Positions 1 through 9,072 of a DNA stretch of 64,000 nt are shown here, one piece after another (the stretch's first letter is position 1; every line of letters starts with the position of its first letter). Location: positions 3,041,001 to 3,105,000 of the forward strand of contig NZ_HG916852.1 of assembly GCF_000577275.2 (NCBI RefSeq), in the 5' to 3' direction. This DNA comes from Rhizobium favelukesii (GTDB taxonomy: Bacteria > Pseudomonadota > Alphaproteobacteria > Rhizobiales > Rhizobiaceae). The notes beneath the pieces are model-generated. The model saw only the letters and a program-made list of their open reading frames with translations, made no database searches and was not told the DNA's origin. The translations under genes and the position numbers were made by a program.

Positions 1-1292
1 TGGTTCAGGGTGTAGGACACAGCATCGCCGAGCTTGGTATCCGGCACGACCTTCGGCGCGATGTTATCGAGCCACGTCTTGAGGGCGTTCAGGACAGGCA
101 AACTGTGCTGTTGCCGGAAGCGGCGAATGCAGGCGGCCTGCGTTTCACCGGCGTCGGGCTTTATCTCTCGCGCCTGCCTCTCGATCCGGTAGAGCTGCTC
201 GAAGAACCTGAGCGCTTGCTCCGGCGGGCCGCCGCCATTCTTTCTTGCCTTGAGGGCTTCGACGAAGCGCCGCCTGGAGTGAGCCATGCATCCGACATGG
301 GTTGCGCCATGCAATGTGCGCCAGGCTGTGTAGCCATCGCTCACCAATATGCCGCGGTAGTCACCAAGGAAGGTCTGCGGGTGGATCTGGCCGCGCCCGG
401 GCTGATAATCGAGCAGTACGATTGGCTGGTCACTGTCCTCGCCGCTGCGATAGGCCCACATGTACGATGTGCTGGTGGCCTCCTTGTCCTTTTCCTTGAG
501 GACTTGAACCGTCGTCTCATCGCCATGAATGAGAGGCTGCGATCGCAACCGCAGTTTCAGCGCATCATAGATGCGGTGCAGATGCTTCTCGCTTGAGCCG
601 ATGACCCAGTGAGCGAGAGCGCCGCGGCTGATCGGAACACCAGCACGCTCGAATGTCTGAGCCACGCGGTAAAGCGGTGTGCCGTCGACGTATTTGTGGA
701 CGAGCGCGAAGGCTAACGTCGAGGCGGTAGCGATGCTGCCCGGCAGGGGCTGCGTCGGCATCGGTGCGATCACGACGGGTGTGTTGATCCCGGTGCGGTC
801 GCAATGGCGGCAAGCGTACTTGAACCGCACATTCTGTAGGACCTTTGCCTTGACCTCGATATGGAGCTGCTCGGTAACAGCCTCGCCCATGCGATGCATC
901 TGACCCTGGCAGCAGGGACAAGACTTCTGATCGTCGGGGAGGTCATATTCGACGCGCTCGCGTGGCAGGTCTTCTGGCAGAGGTCTGCGTCCACGCTTCT
1001 TTCCCGTTTGACCTTCTACCGCTGGCAGGCCGGTGTCCGGAAGCTCGACAACATCGCCTGCTTCGCTGCCATCCTCGACCGCAGCCTCTTCGGCCTCGTT
1101 GAAGAGACGATCAATGTGCTTTTCACTGCGGGGGGCAAAGCGATGGAGTTTTGCCAGTGCAAGCTCTTCTTCCAGCTTGACGACCCGCTGCGAGAGCGCT
1201 TCCTTCTCGGCTTTGAGCGCAGCGATTTCGGCAGCATTGGCTGCCAATTGCGCCATCAGTTCTGCAATGCTCGGTTCGCCGGTGCGAGTCAT
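1..1292 (-). CDS. tnpC: IS66 family transposase TnpC, runs off left edge
   Basis: Main DDE transposase of the IS66 element. The frame opens at ATG 1292 (MTRTGEPSIAELMAQ) and stays open to base 1. Visible in order are a coiled-coil leader rich in Ala, Glu and Lys, a basic KKRGRRPLP stretch, a zinc-binding-like cysteine cluster (SCPCCQGQ ... CRHCDRTG), the core segment with IHGDETTVQVL carrying a catalytic Asp, and YRGILVSDGYTAW followed by HVGCMAHSRRRFVEA, typical of this family. The C-terminal part with the last catalytic Glu lies beyond the window. About 430 residues are present, against roughly 500 to 550 for full-length members. Confidence 0.88.
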   Translation of the reverse strand, partial: MTRTGEPSIAELMAQLAANAAEIAALKAEKEALSQRVVKLEEELALAKLHRFAPRSEKHIDRLFNEAEEAAVEDGSEAGDVVELPDTGLPAVEGQTGKKRGRRPLPEDLPRERVEYDLPDDQKSCPCCQGQMHRMGEAVTEQLHIEVKAKVLQNVRFKYACRHCDRTGINTPVVIAPMPTQPLPGSIATASTLAFALVHKYVDGTPLYRVAQTFERAGVPISRGALAHWVIGSSEKHLHRIYDALKLRLRSQPLIHGDETTVQVLKEKDKEATSTSYMWAYRSGEDSDQPIVLLDYQPGRGQIHPQTFLGDYRGILVSDGYTAWRTLHGATHVGCMAHSRRRFVEALKARKNGGGPPEQALRFFEQLYRIERQAREIKPDAGETQAACIRRFRQQHSLPVLNALKTWLDNIAPKVVPDTKLGDAVSYTLN

Positions 1293-1346
1293 CAGATTCT
1301 TGAATCTGAACCGCCCAGCCGCGTCAACTGCTCAATTCGACATCCG

Positions 1347-1700
1347 TCAGCCGGCAATCTGATATTGCCGCACCGGATGGCGCACCATTGCGTCGATATC
1401 GATGCCATCGAGGATCCAGTGAAGCTGTTCTGTCGTCAGCATGACCACCGGCACCTCGCAACGGGGCCATCTGAACCTGTCCTCGGTCAACCGCTTCAGG
1501 ACCATCACAAAACCGGAACGATCAAAAAACAGCAGCTTCATTCGGTCACGCCGGCGATTGCAGAAGGCAAAAACCGCAGGCGCAAACGGATCCAGCGCCA
1601 TCGTCTCCTGGACCAGGACCGCCAGGCTGTTGATGCCCGCGCGGAAGTCGATCGGTTCGCGATGCAGGTAAACCTTGAGATCACCGCCCAGTCTGAACAT
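1347..1700 (-). CDS. tnpB: IS66 family accessory protein TnpB (Orf2)
   Basis: A 117-residue protein with the hallmark IS66 Orf2 sequence: VYLHREPIDFRAGINSL near the N terminus, FAFCNRRRDRMKLLFFDRSG in the middle and FRWPRCEV further on. The family is required for IS66 transposition but its biochemical role is unknown. It starts inside the end of tnpA (20-base overlap), which suggests translational coupling, and is followed after about 54 bases by tnpC. Length is normal and no frameshift is seen. Confidence 0.9.
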   Translation of the reverse strand: MFRLGGDLKVYLHREPIDFRAGINSLAVLVQETMALDPFAPAVFAFCNRRRDRMKLLFFDRSGFVMVLKRLTEDRFRWPRCEVPVVMLTTEQLHWILDGIDIDAMVRHPVRQYQIAG

Positions 1701-2100
1701 GACCCAGCGCTCCTATGATTGCTTCCAGCACTTCCACACCGGCGCACTCGACGGTCAGGCTGACCCCGTTCGGCAGGAGTGCGCTCACCTTGGATGCGGG
1801 AAGGCACTGGCTCAATGGCTTGGTCTTCTTCAGATCGCCAGCAGAACCCGAGTGCATATCCGGAGCAATCTGAACCGGAACGAACGCCGAGGCCAAAGGC
1901 AATTGACGCTCCGCTCTGGACTTCTTCATCCACTTCCGGACGAGATTCGCATTGACGCCGTGCTCCAGCGCCAGCCGCGAGACCGAAACGCCGGGTTCTA
2001 AGCACGCCGCGACAAGCTGATCTCTCGACGCAGGGTCATATCGACGGCGGCCGTCGCGACCAACAAGCCGTACCTGCAGTTTAGGAGCATCTTCATCCAT
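1681..2100 (-). CDS. tnpA: IS66 family accessory protein TnpA (Orf1)
   Basis: A 139-residue protein with an N-terminal helix-turn-helix of the transposase_8/IS66 Orf1 type (YDPASRDQLVAACLEPG then VSRLALEHGVNANLVRKW at about residues 22 to 56). It presumably binds the element's ends. It is the first gene of the element's leftward operon, with its ATG about 84 bases from the inferred right terminus, and its 3' end overlaps tnpB by 20 bases. Length and frame are normal. Confidence 0.88.
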   Translation of the reverse strand: MDEDAPKLQVRLVGRDGRRRYDPASRDQLVAACLEPGVSVSRLALEHGVNANLVRKWMKKSRAERQLPLASAFVPVQIAPDMHSGSAGDLKKTKPLSQCLPASKVSALLPNGVSLTVECAGVEVLEAIIGALGHVQTGR

Positions 2101-2195
2101 GATTTGGTGTCCACCTATTTTTTGGTGGACGCTTCATGCCTCACAGCACTCCGCTACAGAAGGCGCACAGAAATTAGCGCTTACGCTAAACTCAT

Positions 2196-2213
2196 ATTGC
2201 CCTAAAGGGCAAT
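2196..2213. promoter_or_regulatory. 18-bp perfect palindrome between IS66 and the exported protein gene
   Basis: ATTGCCCT-AA-AGGGCAAT is a perfect inverted repeat with 8-bp arms and a 2-base centre. It lies just outside the IS66 right end and about 190 bases upstream of the exported protein gene. No T-run follows, so an operator is more likely than a terminator, but no regulator can be assigned. Confidence 0.35.
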
Positions 2214-2405
2214 GACAAGCGTTTAGAAAACGGCTTCACAACTGATACCCGCCAAACCACAGAATGCCCTATTGTTCTGGACCAAGTGTTGTCACCGTGC
2301 ACTTGCGCCAACATTAGGACTATCTCATCATGCTTGCAACATGCGACCTTGGGGGGCTCCTGCATGGCTCCGCTGGAGTGTTGAACCGACTTGCAGGTAG
2401 GAGCA

Positions 2406-3215
2406 ATGACTGTGTCAGAAAATTCTCTCAAACTCCTGAGTTATATCGTCCTTCTGACATCAATAGCTACATCTGCGCACGCCCAGTCCAGTGAGGAGCT
2501 AGCGAAAAAGCTCTCGAACCCGATTGCCTCTCTGATCAGCGTGCCATTCCAGTTCAACTATGACCAAGGGTACGGCCCCCAAGATGGCGATCACGCTACG
2601 CTGAATATTCAGCCGGTGATTCCGTTTTCACTCAATGAAGACTGGAACCTCATATCCCGAACAATCCTGCCTGTGACCTGGCAGGACGACATCGCTGGCC
2701 CGTCAGGCGAGCAGTTCGGGCTTGGGGACACGCTGCAGAGTTTCTTCCTGTCGCCTGCCAAGCCAACTGAAAGTGGAATCATCTGGGGCGTCGGCCCTGC
2801 ATTCCTTCTGCCCACCGGCACCGACGAACTCCTCGGAACAGGAAAGTGGGGCGCAGGTCCAACTGGCGTTGCTCTAAAGCAGGAAGGTCCCTGGACATTC
2901 GGCATACTGGCAAACCATATTTGGTCGTTTGCCGGACAGAGCGACCGTGCTGACGTCAGTTCGACGTATCTACAGCCTTTCATTTCTTATACGACGCCTG
3001 AAGCCTGGACGTTTTCATTGAACACCGAGAGTACATACGACTGGGAAGCCAAGGACTGGTCGGTCCCGATCAACTTCCAGGTCTCAAAGATTGTAAAGTT
3101 CGGCGAACAGCCCGTAAGCTTTGGCATAGGTGCGCGTTACTGGGCGCAATCACCGGAAAACGGACCGGACGGCTGGGGAGTTCGGGCGGTCGTCACCTTC
3201 TTGTTCCCGAAATAG
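2406..3215 (+). CDS. Exported beta-rich protein, putative outer-membrane/transporter-like
   Basis: A 269-residue protein starting at ATG 2406, chosen because AGGTAGGAGC sits just upstream; a TTG 15 bases earlier is less likely. Residues 1 to about 26 form a signal peptide ending in SAHAQ. The mature part begins with SSEELAKKLSNPIASLISVP and continues as alternating beta-strand-like segments with many Trp and Tyr (IWGVGPAFLLPTG, WTFGILANHIWSF) and ends in Phe-Leu-Phe-Pro-Lys, as in outer-membrane beta-barrels. Proteins of this type are often annotated as transporters or, misleadingly, neuromedin U. Substrate unknown. It stands alone between an IS66 element and a poorly coding stretch. Confidence 0.75.
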   Translation: MTVSENSLKLLSYIVLLTSIATSAHAQSSEELAKKLSNPIASLISVPFQFNYDQGYGPQDGDHATLNIQPVIPFSLNEDWNLISRTILPVTWQDDIAGPSGEQFGLGDTLQSFFLSPAKPTESGIIWGVGPAFLLPTGTDELLGTGKWGAGPTGVALKQEGPWTFGILANHIWSFAGQSDRADVSSTYLQPFISYTTPEAWTFSLNTESTYDWEAKDWSVPINFQVSKIVKFGEQPVSFGIGARYWAQSPENGPDGWGVRAVVTFLFPK

Positions 3216-3790
3216 AGCGACCGCGACGGCTGCAGCGTTTGTCTGACTAGCCTTCACCGGAAAGTTCCTCGCGCAATCAGCCATGTGCACCACACCGAGA
3301 ACAGAAATGCAACGGCAACAGCCCACACGGGATGTTCAAGTGCGGCCATCCAGAAATCGAGACCTGTCCCGCATACTGCTTCCAAGGCGGCCAGCAAATG
3401 TCGACCCCCCAATATCCCACCATCTCGACCTTCTGCCAACCGGTCGGTACATCTTGCGGGATGAAGATTAAGGGGCAGGCTGCGGCCAAGCGACCCCGTC
3501 GGCACCATGAGCCAGCCGTGAAAGCAGGCCTGCTTCGCGGCGCAATATCCGGTGTTTGCGGATATTTACGTCCCAGTCATGACCGCAGTCCTCGAAACTG
3601 CTTAAAGAATCTAGTTCGAGGTGTGAGCGGGACACCGCGTACGTCTATCCTGTAATATGCTGATGAGATGCTTTTAAACAATTGGCGTTTTCCGGTCGTT
3701 ATCGATGGGCTGCGATTGCCGGTCCAAGTCCATCACCTCTACCCAGAATCACCCGCCTCGTCCCGCTATGACTTGCCATGCAGACGTCGA
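3216..3790. other. Intergenic stretch with one doubtful membrane ORF
   Basis: No convincing gene. On the minus strand an open frame at 3254-3508 ends in a plausible membrane helix (HPVWAVAVAFLFSVWCTWLI), but its N-terminal half looks non-coding, so it may be the tail of a decayed small membrane protein. A perfect 14-bp palindrome, AAGCAGGCCTGCTT, is at 3522-3535. Confidence 0.4.
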
Positions 3791-5131
3791 TCATCCCGTC
3801 ATTTCGCAAACCACTGCCGTGTTTTTGCCTTTCGCCTTGGCCTCGTAGAGACACTTGTCGGCGTGCCTCATCATCTTTTCGAGAGTCGGCGTGGAGGAGT
3901 TGGTCCAGGCAGCTCCTACGCTTGCTTCGACAAGCACGACACCTTCCTTCAAGTCGATAGGCGCGGCCAGTTCAGCTACGATACGACCTGCAACTCGCTC
4001 AGCGACTTCACCGCCACCTTCGAGAACAACGACAAATTCGTCTCCGCCCAACCGGCATACGGCATCACTGGGTCGGACCGCCGCCTTCAATCTCGAGGCC
4101 GTCTCGATTAGAACCTGGTCGCCGGCGGCATGACCTAAGCTGTCGTTGACCTCCTTGAAGCCATCGAGATCGATCGTGAGCACCAGTCGGCCCTTCTCCT
4201 TGCTCATGCGATCGAACTTCTTCTGCAGGCCGCGCCGATTGAAAAGTCCTGTTAGCACGTCGGTGTCAGCATTGGCCTCAAGTTCGGCGCGTCGCAGGTG
4301 TTCTTCAGTAAAGTCGATCACCACGCCAATTATACGGAAGGGTGTTCCCTGAGCGTCCCGAAGCAGACGCCTGTCGCAACGCATCCAGCGCTCTCCTTCG
4401 GTGGTTCGAAGGCGATATTCCGCTACAGCCTTGTCGACCTCCCCTTGTAGAAGCGGCGTCAGGTTGGCAGCAGGATGATCATCTGGGTGTACGTTGGCGA
4501 GGTATGCGTTCAGGTCCATTCGGCCGGCTTGGGGTCCGCCGATGTAACGCGCCAGCCGGTCCGACGTCTCGAAACTCTTTGTCTGCAGGTCCATGTGCCA
4601 AAAACCGCCCCTCACCGCCTCCATGGCGAGTTCCAACTGTGCCGCGCGTTCCAAGAGTTGACGTTCAATCCGGCGAGCCTCCGTCACGTCCTCGATCATC
4701 GCCAGCAGTCGCGCAACCTCCCCTGACGGTTTCCGCATTGCTGTCACCGTCAGGCATGCTTCAACCACCGAGTTGTCCGGTCTCAAGTATCTCTTATCGA
4801 GCCGATAGCCGTCCCTCTTTCCACGGAGGACATCATTGAACAGGTTCATGTCCGTTTCCAAATCGTCCGGATGCGTTATGTGGCCAAATGGGACATCGGT
4901 CAGATCGTCGCGCGCTCGAGCGAGCATGGTGGCAAGACTTCCGTTCACCTTGACGATCTCCCCAGAAGGACTAACCAGCGCAACGCCGATCGGCGCAGCT
5001 TCAAACGCGTAGTCGAAAAGAGCACCGCGCTCCTCCGCCGAATGTGCCGACTCTCGATACAACGGCTTAACGTTTCCAGATTGCTTCAATGATCTCTCCG
5101 CTGAAGGTTCTTGCGACGGCCGAGGTGACAT
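3791..5131 (-). CDS. PAS-PAS-GGDEF diguanylate cyclase
   Basis: A 446-residue soluble protein predicted to make cyclic di-GMP from two GTP. Two PAS/PAC modules occupy about residues 35 to 155 (VSPSGEIVKVNGSLA ... AMIEDVTEARR) and 160 to 285 (GGFWHMDLQ ... VIDFTEEHLRR). The GGDEF domain follows at about 288 to 442, with DVLTGLFNRRG at its start, an intact GGDEF active site at 362-366, and RPSD at 353-356 exactly five residues upstream, which fits a product-inhibition I-site. No EAL domain and no membrane segment are seen, so it probably senses a cytosolic signal through PAS. It is monocistronic, with about 250 bases between its start and the IS91-type element. Enzymatic activity is inferred from the motifs. 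Confidence 0.92.
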   Translation of the reverse strand: MSPRPSQEPSAERSLKQSGNVKPLYRESAHSAEERGALFDYAFEAAPIGVALVSPSGEIVKVNGSLATMLARARDDLTDVPFGHITHPDDLETDMNLFNDVLRGKRDGYRLDKRYLRPDNSVVEACLTVTAMRKPSGEVARLLAMIEDVTEARRIERQLLERAAQLELAMEAVRGGFWHMDLQTKSFETSDRLARYIGGPQAGRMDLNAYLANVHPDDHPAANLTPLLQGEVDKAVAEYRLRTTEGERWMRCDRRLLRDAQGTPFRIIGVVIDFTEEHLRRAELEANADTDVLTGLFNRRGLQKKFDRMSKEKGRLVLTIDLDGFKEVNDSLGHAAGDQVLIETASRLKAAVRPSDAVCRLGGDEFVVVLEGGGEVAERVAGRIVAELAAPIDLKEGVVLVEASVGAAWTNSSTPTLEKMMRHADKCLYEAKAKGKNTAVVCEMTG

Positions 5132-5314
5132 GATGACAGGGCAATGAGGGGGTTTGATGTCCGATGAATATCGTGTCTGTGCGATCTTGAGCTATTTGCG
5201 ATTCTGGAGAAGATTGCGGGCCAGATACAAAGATGAATGCGTTGGACTGTCCCGCTGGCACGCTTTCGACGTTGTCCTGAATCGTGCCAATTTCTCGACG
5301 AGGAATCTGGAGGG

Positions 5315-5366
5315 TTATGTGAGGTCGGATAGGACAGTGGCGTCATACTCGGCCGACCTCACATAA
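5315..5366. repeat. 14-bp perfect inverted repeat with 24-base loop
   Basis: TTATGTGAGGTCGG (5315-5328) is repeated in perfect inverted form as CCGACCTCACATAA (5353-5366). It lies only about 12 bases outside the inferred left end of the IS91-type element and upstream of the diguanylate cyclase gene. No T-run follows on either strand, so it is not a standard terminator. It could be an operator, a recombination site or part of a larger remnant. Confidence 0.6.
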
Positions 5367-5656
5367 GCCGGATTGAACGAAGGCGCGGGTTGTTTGGCAC
5401 TATGGGGATTGCGTTCTGCGTCCGGTTCCGGCGCGGTGATGCGGTGGCCCTGAGGGCGCGCAATCAAGTGGCAGACGGCGAGGTTTTACATGATTGTCGA
5501 AGCGCAATGTCGCGGGTCGCTGTGCCGGTTGTGCCGATATGGATGCATTTGCGCCTACGGATCGAACATCTGGCCTGGTTCCAGGCAGCGACGATTGTCC
5601 GCCGGAACGGCGTCCAAGTCGGCGGGTGATATGGGTCGTCTGCCGATCGCCTGATG

Positions 5657-6841
5657 TCATGATGTGTCACATCGGAATGAAGATGACCGTGCTTGAGCGG
5701 GTCGGATGTTGGCCTTCATCCGACGCATCGGCCGGTCACATTCGGGGCATGTGAAGGGGTAGCCTTGATTTGGGTTGAGGCAATGCGGTTGCTCGGCCGA
5801 CGTCGACCGCTGGCCCAGCAGGTCCCGACAGAGGGCGATGCGTTGCCGGCGATGGCTATTGGCGAGAAAGCCGAAGTGACGCATACGGTGAAAGCCGTCG
5901 GGTAGTACGTGGAGAAGGAAGCGCCGGATAAACTCGAGCGGGTCAAGGCGCATGATCTTCTCGCGATCATGTCCTTGGCGTCGATAGTCCTTCCACCGGA
6001 AGTCGACATGCTCGTCATCGGCACCGACGATACGACTGTTGGCGATGGCCACACGATGGGTGTATCTGCCGAGATAGGCGAGCACTTGGTCCGGTCCGCC
6101 AAACGGCGGCTTGGCGTAGACGACCCATTCACTGCGACGGGCGTGCGCGAGATGGCTGGTGAAAGCGGTGGGGTCGGCAAGGCGTGCAAGCGCGTTGGAG
6201 AAGCGAAGTTTACGCTGAGCGAAGGCGTCAGCAAGGGCCGTCAGAAAGAGCCGCCGGAAGACACGCGATAGAACTCGGACGGGCAAGAAAAAGCCCGGCC
6301 GGGATGCGATCCACTTTGACTTATCCGGTGAGAGACCGCCGCCTGGTATGACGCAGTGGACGTGGGGATGGTGGGTCATCGCCTGGCCCCAGGTGTGAAG
6401 CACGGCGATGATACCGATCTCGGCACCCAGCCGTTTAGGGTCGGCGGCGACCGTCTGCAGCGTCTGGGCTGCGATCCGCATCAGCAGTGCGTAGACGACC
6501 GCCTTGTTGTGGAAGGCTATCTCGGCGATGCCAGGCGGTAGTGTGAAGACCACATGGAAGTACTGGACCGGCAAGAGATCGCAGATGCGGGCCGCGACCC
6601 ATCCCCTGCGAGCTATGCCCTGGCACTTCGGGCAGTGACGATTGCGGCAGGAATTATAGGAGATGCGAGTCGTGCCACACTCATCGCAGGCATCGACATG
6701 GCCGCCGAGCCTGGGTGTGCGGCAAGCTTCGATCGCGCCCATGACACGTCGTTCGCCACGACTAAGATGACCGGCGTTCTCTCGCCTGTAGCAGCCACCG
6801 TGTCGCCGAAAGATGTCGGCAACTTCGAAAGCGGGGCGCAA
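5657..6841 (-). CDS. tnpA: IS91 family HUH transposase
   Basis: A 394-residue rolling-circle transposase. The N-terminal zinc-binding region is intact (CDECGTTRISYNSCRNRHCPKCQ spans about residues 52 to 74). The HUH nickase motif reads HHPHVHCVIPGGG, and the Tyr-containing catalytic helix is YLGRYTHRVAIANSR. The C terminus carries a second CPEC pair. Length agrees with IS91/IS801-type proteins (about 380 to 410). It follows the recombinase gene after 4 bases, so the two are almost certainly co-transcribed. No disabling mutation is apparent. Confidence 0.9.
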   Translation of the reverse strand: MRPAFEVADIFRRHGGCYRRENAGHLSRGERRVMGAIEACRTPRLGGHVDACDECGTTRISYNSCRNRHCPKCQGIARRGWVAARICDLLPVQYFHVVFTLPPGIAEIAFHNKAVVYALLMRIAAQTLQTVAADPKRLGAEIGIIAVLHTWGQAMTHHPHVHCVIPGGGLSPDKSKWIASRPGFFLPVRVLSRVFRRLFLTALADAFAQRKLRFSNALARLADPTAFTSHLAHARRSEWVVYAKPPFGGPDQVLAYLGRYTHRVAIANSRIVGADDEHVDFRWKDYRRQGHDREKIMRLDPLEFIRRFLLHVLPDGFHRMRHFGFLANSHRRQRIALCRDLLGQRSTSAEQPHCLNPNQGYPFTCPECDRPMRRMKANIRPAQARSSSFRCDTS

Positions 6842-6845
6842 CCGA

Positions 6846-7709
6846 TTATGATACCGGCGGCGTCACCTCCAGTCGCAATCGGTCGAGCGGGCTTGCCGTG
6901 GAGCGGATCGTGTCGGTGGAAACCCGCGTGTAATGTGCCGTGCTCGACAGGTGTGCATGACCGAGCAGTACTTGGATAATACGAATATCGGTGCCGTTCT
7001 CCAGCAAGTGGGTGGCAAAACTGTGCCGCAATGTATGGATGGTGACCCGCTTGGCCAGTCCCGTTGCTGCAACCGCCGAACGACAAGCGGCATGCAACAC
7101 CGTCGGCTCGATCGGCTTGTCAGGATTGCGTCCGGGAAAGAGCAGCGTCTTGGGCCTCGTCAAGCGCCAATAGCTGCGTAGGATGCCGAGCAGTTCCGGC
7201 GACAGCATGACGTAGCGGGCTTTGCCGCCCTTGCCATGGCGGATATGAATCACCATGCGCGAGCTGTCGATATCACCGATGCTTAGTCCGCAGACTTCCG
7301 AGACCCTGAGACCGGCTCCATAGGCGCAGGTTAGTGCCACACGCGCCTTCAGGCTGGAGACAGCTTCCAGGAATTGGACTACCTCGTCCGTCGACAGAAC
7401 GATAGGTAGCTTCCGCGGTGCGCGGGCATAGGGGATGCGCTCCGGGATCTCATTCTGACCGAGCGTGACCCCATAAAAAAACCGCAGCGCGCAGACGATC
7501 TGGTTCAATGCCGCCCAGGATATTCCACCTGAGACAAGGTAGACTTGGAACGCGCGGACATCTTCAAGATCAAGCCGATCCGGCGAGTGGCCGAAATGGC
7601 GGCTGAACTTCTGGACGGCATTGATATAGGATCGTTGGGTGGCCGGAGACAGATTGCGGACCGTCATGTCCTCGATCATCCGGCGGCGAAGAGGGCTTAT
7701 CTCGGCCAT
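6846..7709 (-). CDS. Tyrosine site-specific recombinase of the IS91-type element
   Basis: A 287-residue phage-integrase-fold protein. The N-terminal SAM-like core-binding domain covers about residues 1 to 95 (LSPATQRSYINAVQKFSRHFG). The catalytic domain has Arg I in GAGLRVSEVCGL, the HxxR box in HTLRHSFATHLLENG, the second His in LLGHAHLSSTAHYTRV and the nucleophilic Tyr in the same block. All catalytic residues are present, so it should be active. It lies 4 bases upstream of the IS91-type transposase, which suggests it belongs to the element, perhaps resolving transposition intermediates (inference). Confidence 0.9.
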   Translation of the reverse strand: MAEISPLRRRMIEDMTVRNLSPATQRSYINAVQKFSRHFGHSPDRLDLEDVRAFQVYLVSGGISWAALNQIVCALRFFYGVTLGQNEIPERIPYARAPRKLPIVLSTDEVVQFLEAVSSLKARVALTCAYGAGLRVSEVCGLSIGDIDSSRMVIHIRHGKGGKARYVMLSPELLGILRSYWRLTRPKTLLFPGRNPDKPIEPTVLHAACRSAVAATGLAKRVTIHTLRHSFATHLLENGTDIRIIQVLLGHAHLSSTAHYTRVSTDTIRSTASPLDRLRLEVTPPVS

Positions 7710-7988
7710 CTGGACCTCCTGTCTGAAGGGTGGGTTTGCAACACCCTCATCCTCTCAGCCAGGAGGCTCTTCTCAAAGCCCGCCGCAATTGCCGCGGTAG
7801 CGGCTTAGTTCAATCACAAAGCCAGCCCGACACGCGCATTTGAGTACTGCAAACCGCCGCCAACGCTCGTCCACTGGGCGAGAGCGACATCCTCGCGAAC
7901 CCGAACGATCGGCTCTGCGCTTTTCGGCCAGGGCCGTCTTCCGCTATCGGCCGCCCATAGCGGATATCAGCTTGGATCCCCTTAAATC

Positions 7989-8303
7989 TCACGTAGGTTT
8001 GAGTCCATCGCGCCAAGCAATCGCTTCTTGCTCGACCCGGACAGCGTCCTCGACGGCAATCACGGGTCGTGCCTGGAATTCAAAAGCGGGCCAGGTCGAG
8101 CATGCCTTATGAACGGCCAACGGATCGTCGCAGTCCACCAACATATGCCCACCCCATTCGCCCACTCGCACAACGAACAACTCGATCTTGAAATTGGCCG
8201 GCGCTTTCCATTGAGTGAAAACCTCCAGTATCCGCTTCTGGGCATTCTCGTACTCCGCAGGCGATCCCTGCGGACGTTCGAACCAACTGATCATGTACTT
8301 CAT
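7989..8303 (-). CDS. DUF3303 family protein
   Basis: A 104-residue dimeric alpha/beta-barrel-like small protein. It begins MKYMISWFERPQGSPAEYENAQKRI, has the central KIELFVVRVGEWGGHMLVD block and ends WPAFEFQARPVIAVEDAV, matching the DUF3303 pattern. The start at 8303 is preferred to the ATG six bases earlier because GGAGG abuts that first ATG and is correctly spaced from the second. Function is unknown. It is isolated between the IS91-type element and a decayed region. Confidence 0.8.
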   Translation of the reverse strand: MKYMISWFERPQGSPAEYENAQKRILEVFTQWKAPANFKIELFVVRVGEWGGHMLVDCDDPLAVHKACSTWPAFEFQARPVIAVEDAVRVEQEAIAWRDGLKPT

Positions 8304-8482
8304 CTTCATCCTCCACTATTTGAGCTGAAATCCTCGGGCCGAATTATCCTCGAAGCCTTGCGCAATTGGGATTCTTAGACACCTCTGTTGTTGGTCCGAA
8401 GCTGCCTCTGATGGCACGACCAGAGTTTCTGAATTTCTGACGGCGGCTTCACACCGAGAGCTTCGCGTGCACCGAAGCGCGC

Positions 8483-8665
8483 TCAGGATTTGCGGCCGAA
8501 AATAGTGTCGTACCGGTCCCGCGCGTTCAGATACCCAGTCATGGCACGTGCTAGGTCAAGCGATAAGCGAACTTGAGGTGCGTTTTCCAAGACAGCTACC
8601 TCATCGGTACTTCGATCTACGACACGGTCGGTTCCGTGCTTTTCCGGCTGAATTTCGTACCTCAT
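8483..8665 (-). CDS. Small hypothetical protein
   Basis: A 60-residue frame beginning MRYEIQPEKHGTDRVVD and continuing DEVAVLENAPQVRLSLDLARAMTGYLN. The composition is coding-like (amphipathic C-terminal helix, GC-rich third positions) and it resembles short rhizobial proteins with a substrate-display beta hairpin followed by one helix. No ribosome-binding site stands out and no family can be named, so it may be a gene or a remnant. Confidence 0.4.
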   Translation of the reverse strand: MRYEIQPEKHGTDRVVDRSTDEVAVLENAPQVRLSLDLARAMTGYLNARDRYDTIFGRKS

Positions 8666-8741
8666 CGCTGCATCTGACTAAGTCTTTCAGCGCGATCAAA
8701 ACCGGATGTTGAATCTTCCGGCGGGGAAGGAAAAGACACTC

Positions 8742-8783
<42 letters not shown>

Positions 8784-9072
8784 GAGTGAACAATCCGCCC
8801 TTCAAAGGCCCCTTTAGTGCCTCCTCGTCCCGCCCCTACCGTCGCAGGATACAGCATCTCGCGGATTGCATTGAAATCATTGATGAGGAGAGGCTGCCCT
8901 TGTCTATCGCCGCGAAGGAGTCGAATGGCGATTGGCGCATCGGCACGCTGACCCACTGGTCAAGGGGTGAGCCTCGAAAGGCGGCCTTCCTTGCACGCTG
9001 AGCGGCGTTTGCGCTACGGCCGGCCGCACCGACGTCTGATTACCATGGTCCAGAGAGAAAATGGCGCACGGA

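Larger units (their letters stand above)
1..2184 (-). mobile_element. IS66-family insertion sequence, partial at left edge
   Basis: The three-gene layout tnpA-tnpB-tnpC read on the minus strand is that of IS66-family elements. tnpC runs off the left edge, so the left end is not in the window. The right end is placed at 2184 because the minus strand there begins GTAAGCGCT, which resembles the conserved GTAAGCG start of IS66-family terminal repeats. The target duplication cannot be checked without the other end. All three frames look intact, so the element may be functional. Confidence 0.85.
5379..7808 (-). mobile_element. IS91-family element with accessory tyrosine recombinase
   Basis: Contains an HUH transposase of IS91 type (5657-6841) and, immediately upstream on the same strand, a tyrosine recombinase (6846-7709), a pairing seen in some IS91 relatives. 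IS91-family elements insert next to GAAC/GTTC. A GAAC tetranucleotide (5375-5378) lies where the origin end should be, so the left border is placed at 5379. The right border near 7808 is inferred from GTTC at 7808-7811 and from the palindrome-rich stretch just inside it. The roughly 280 bases between 5379 and 5656 are non-coding and would contain the replication-origin end. Confidence 0.6.
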
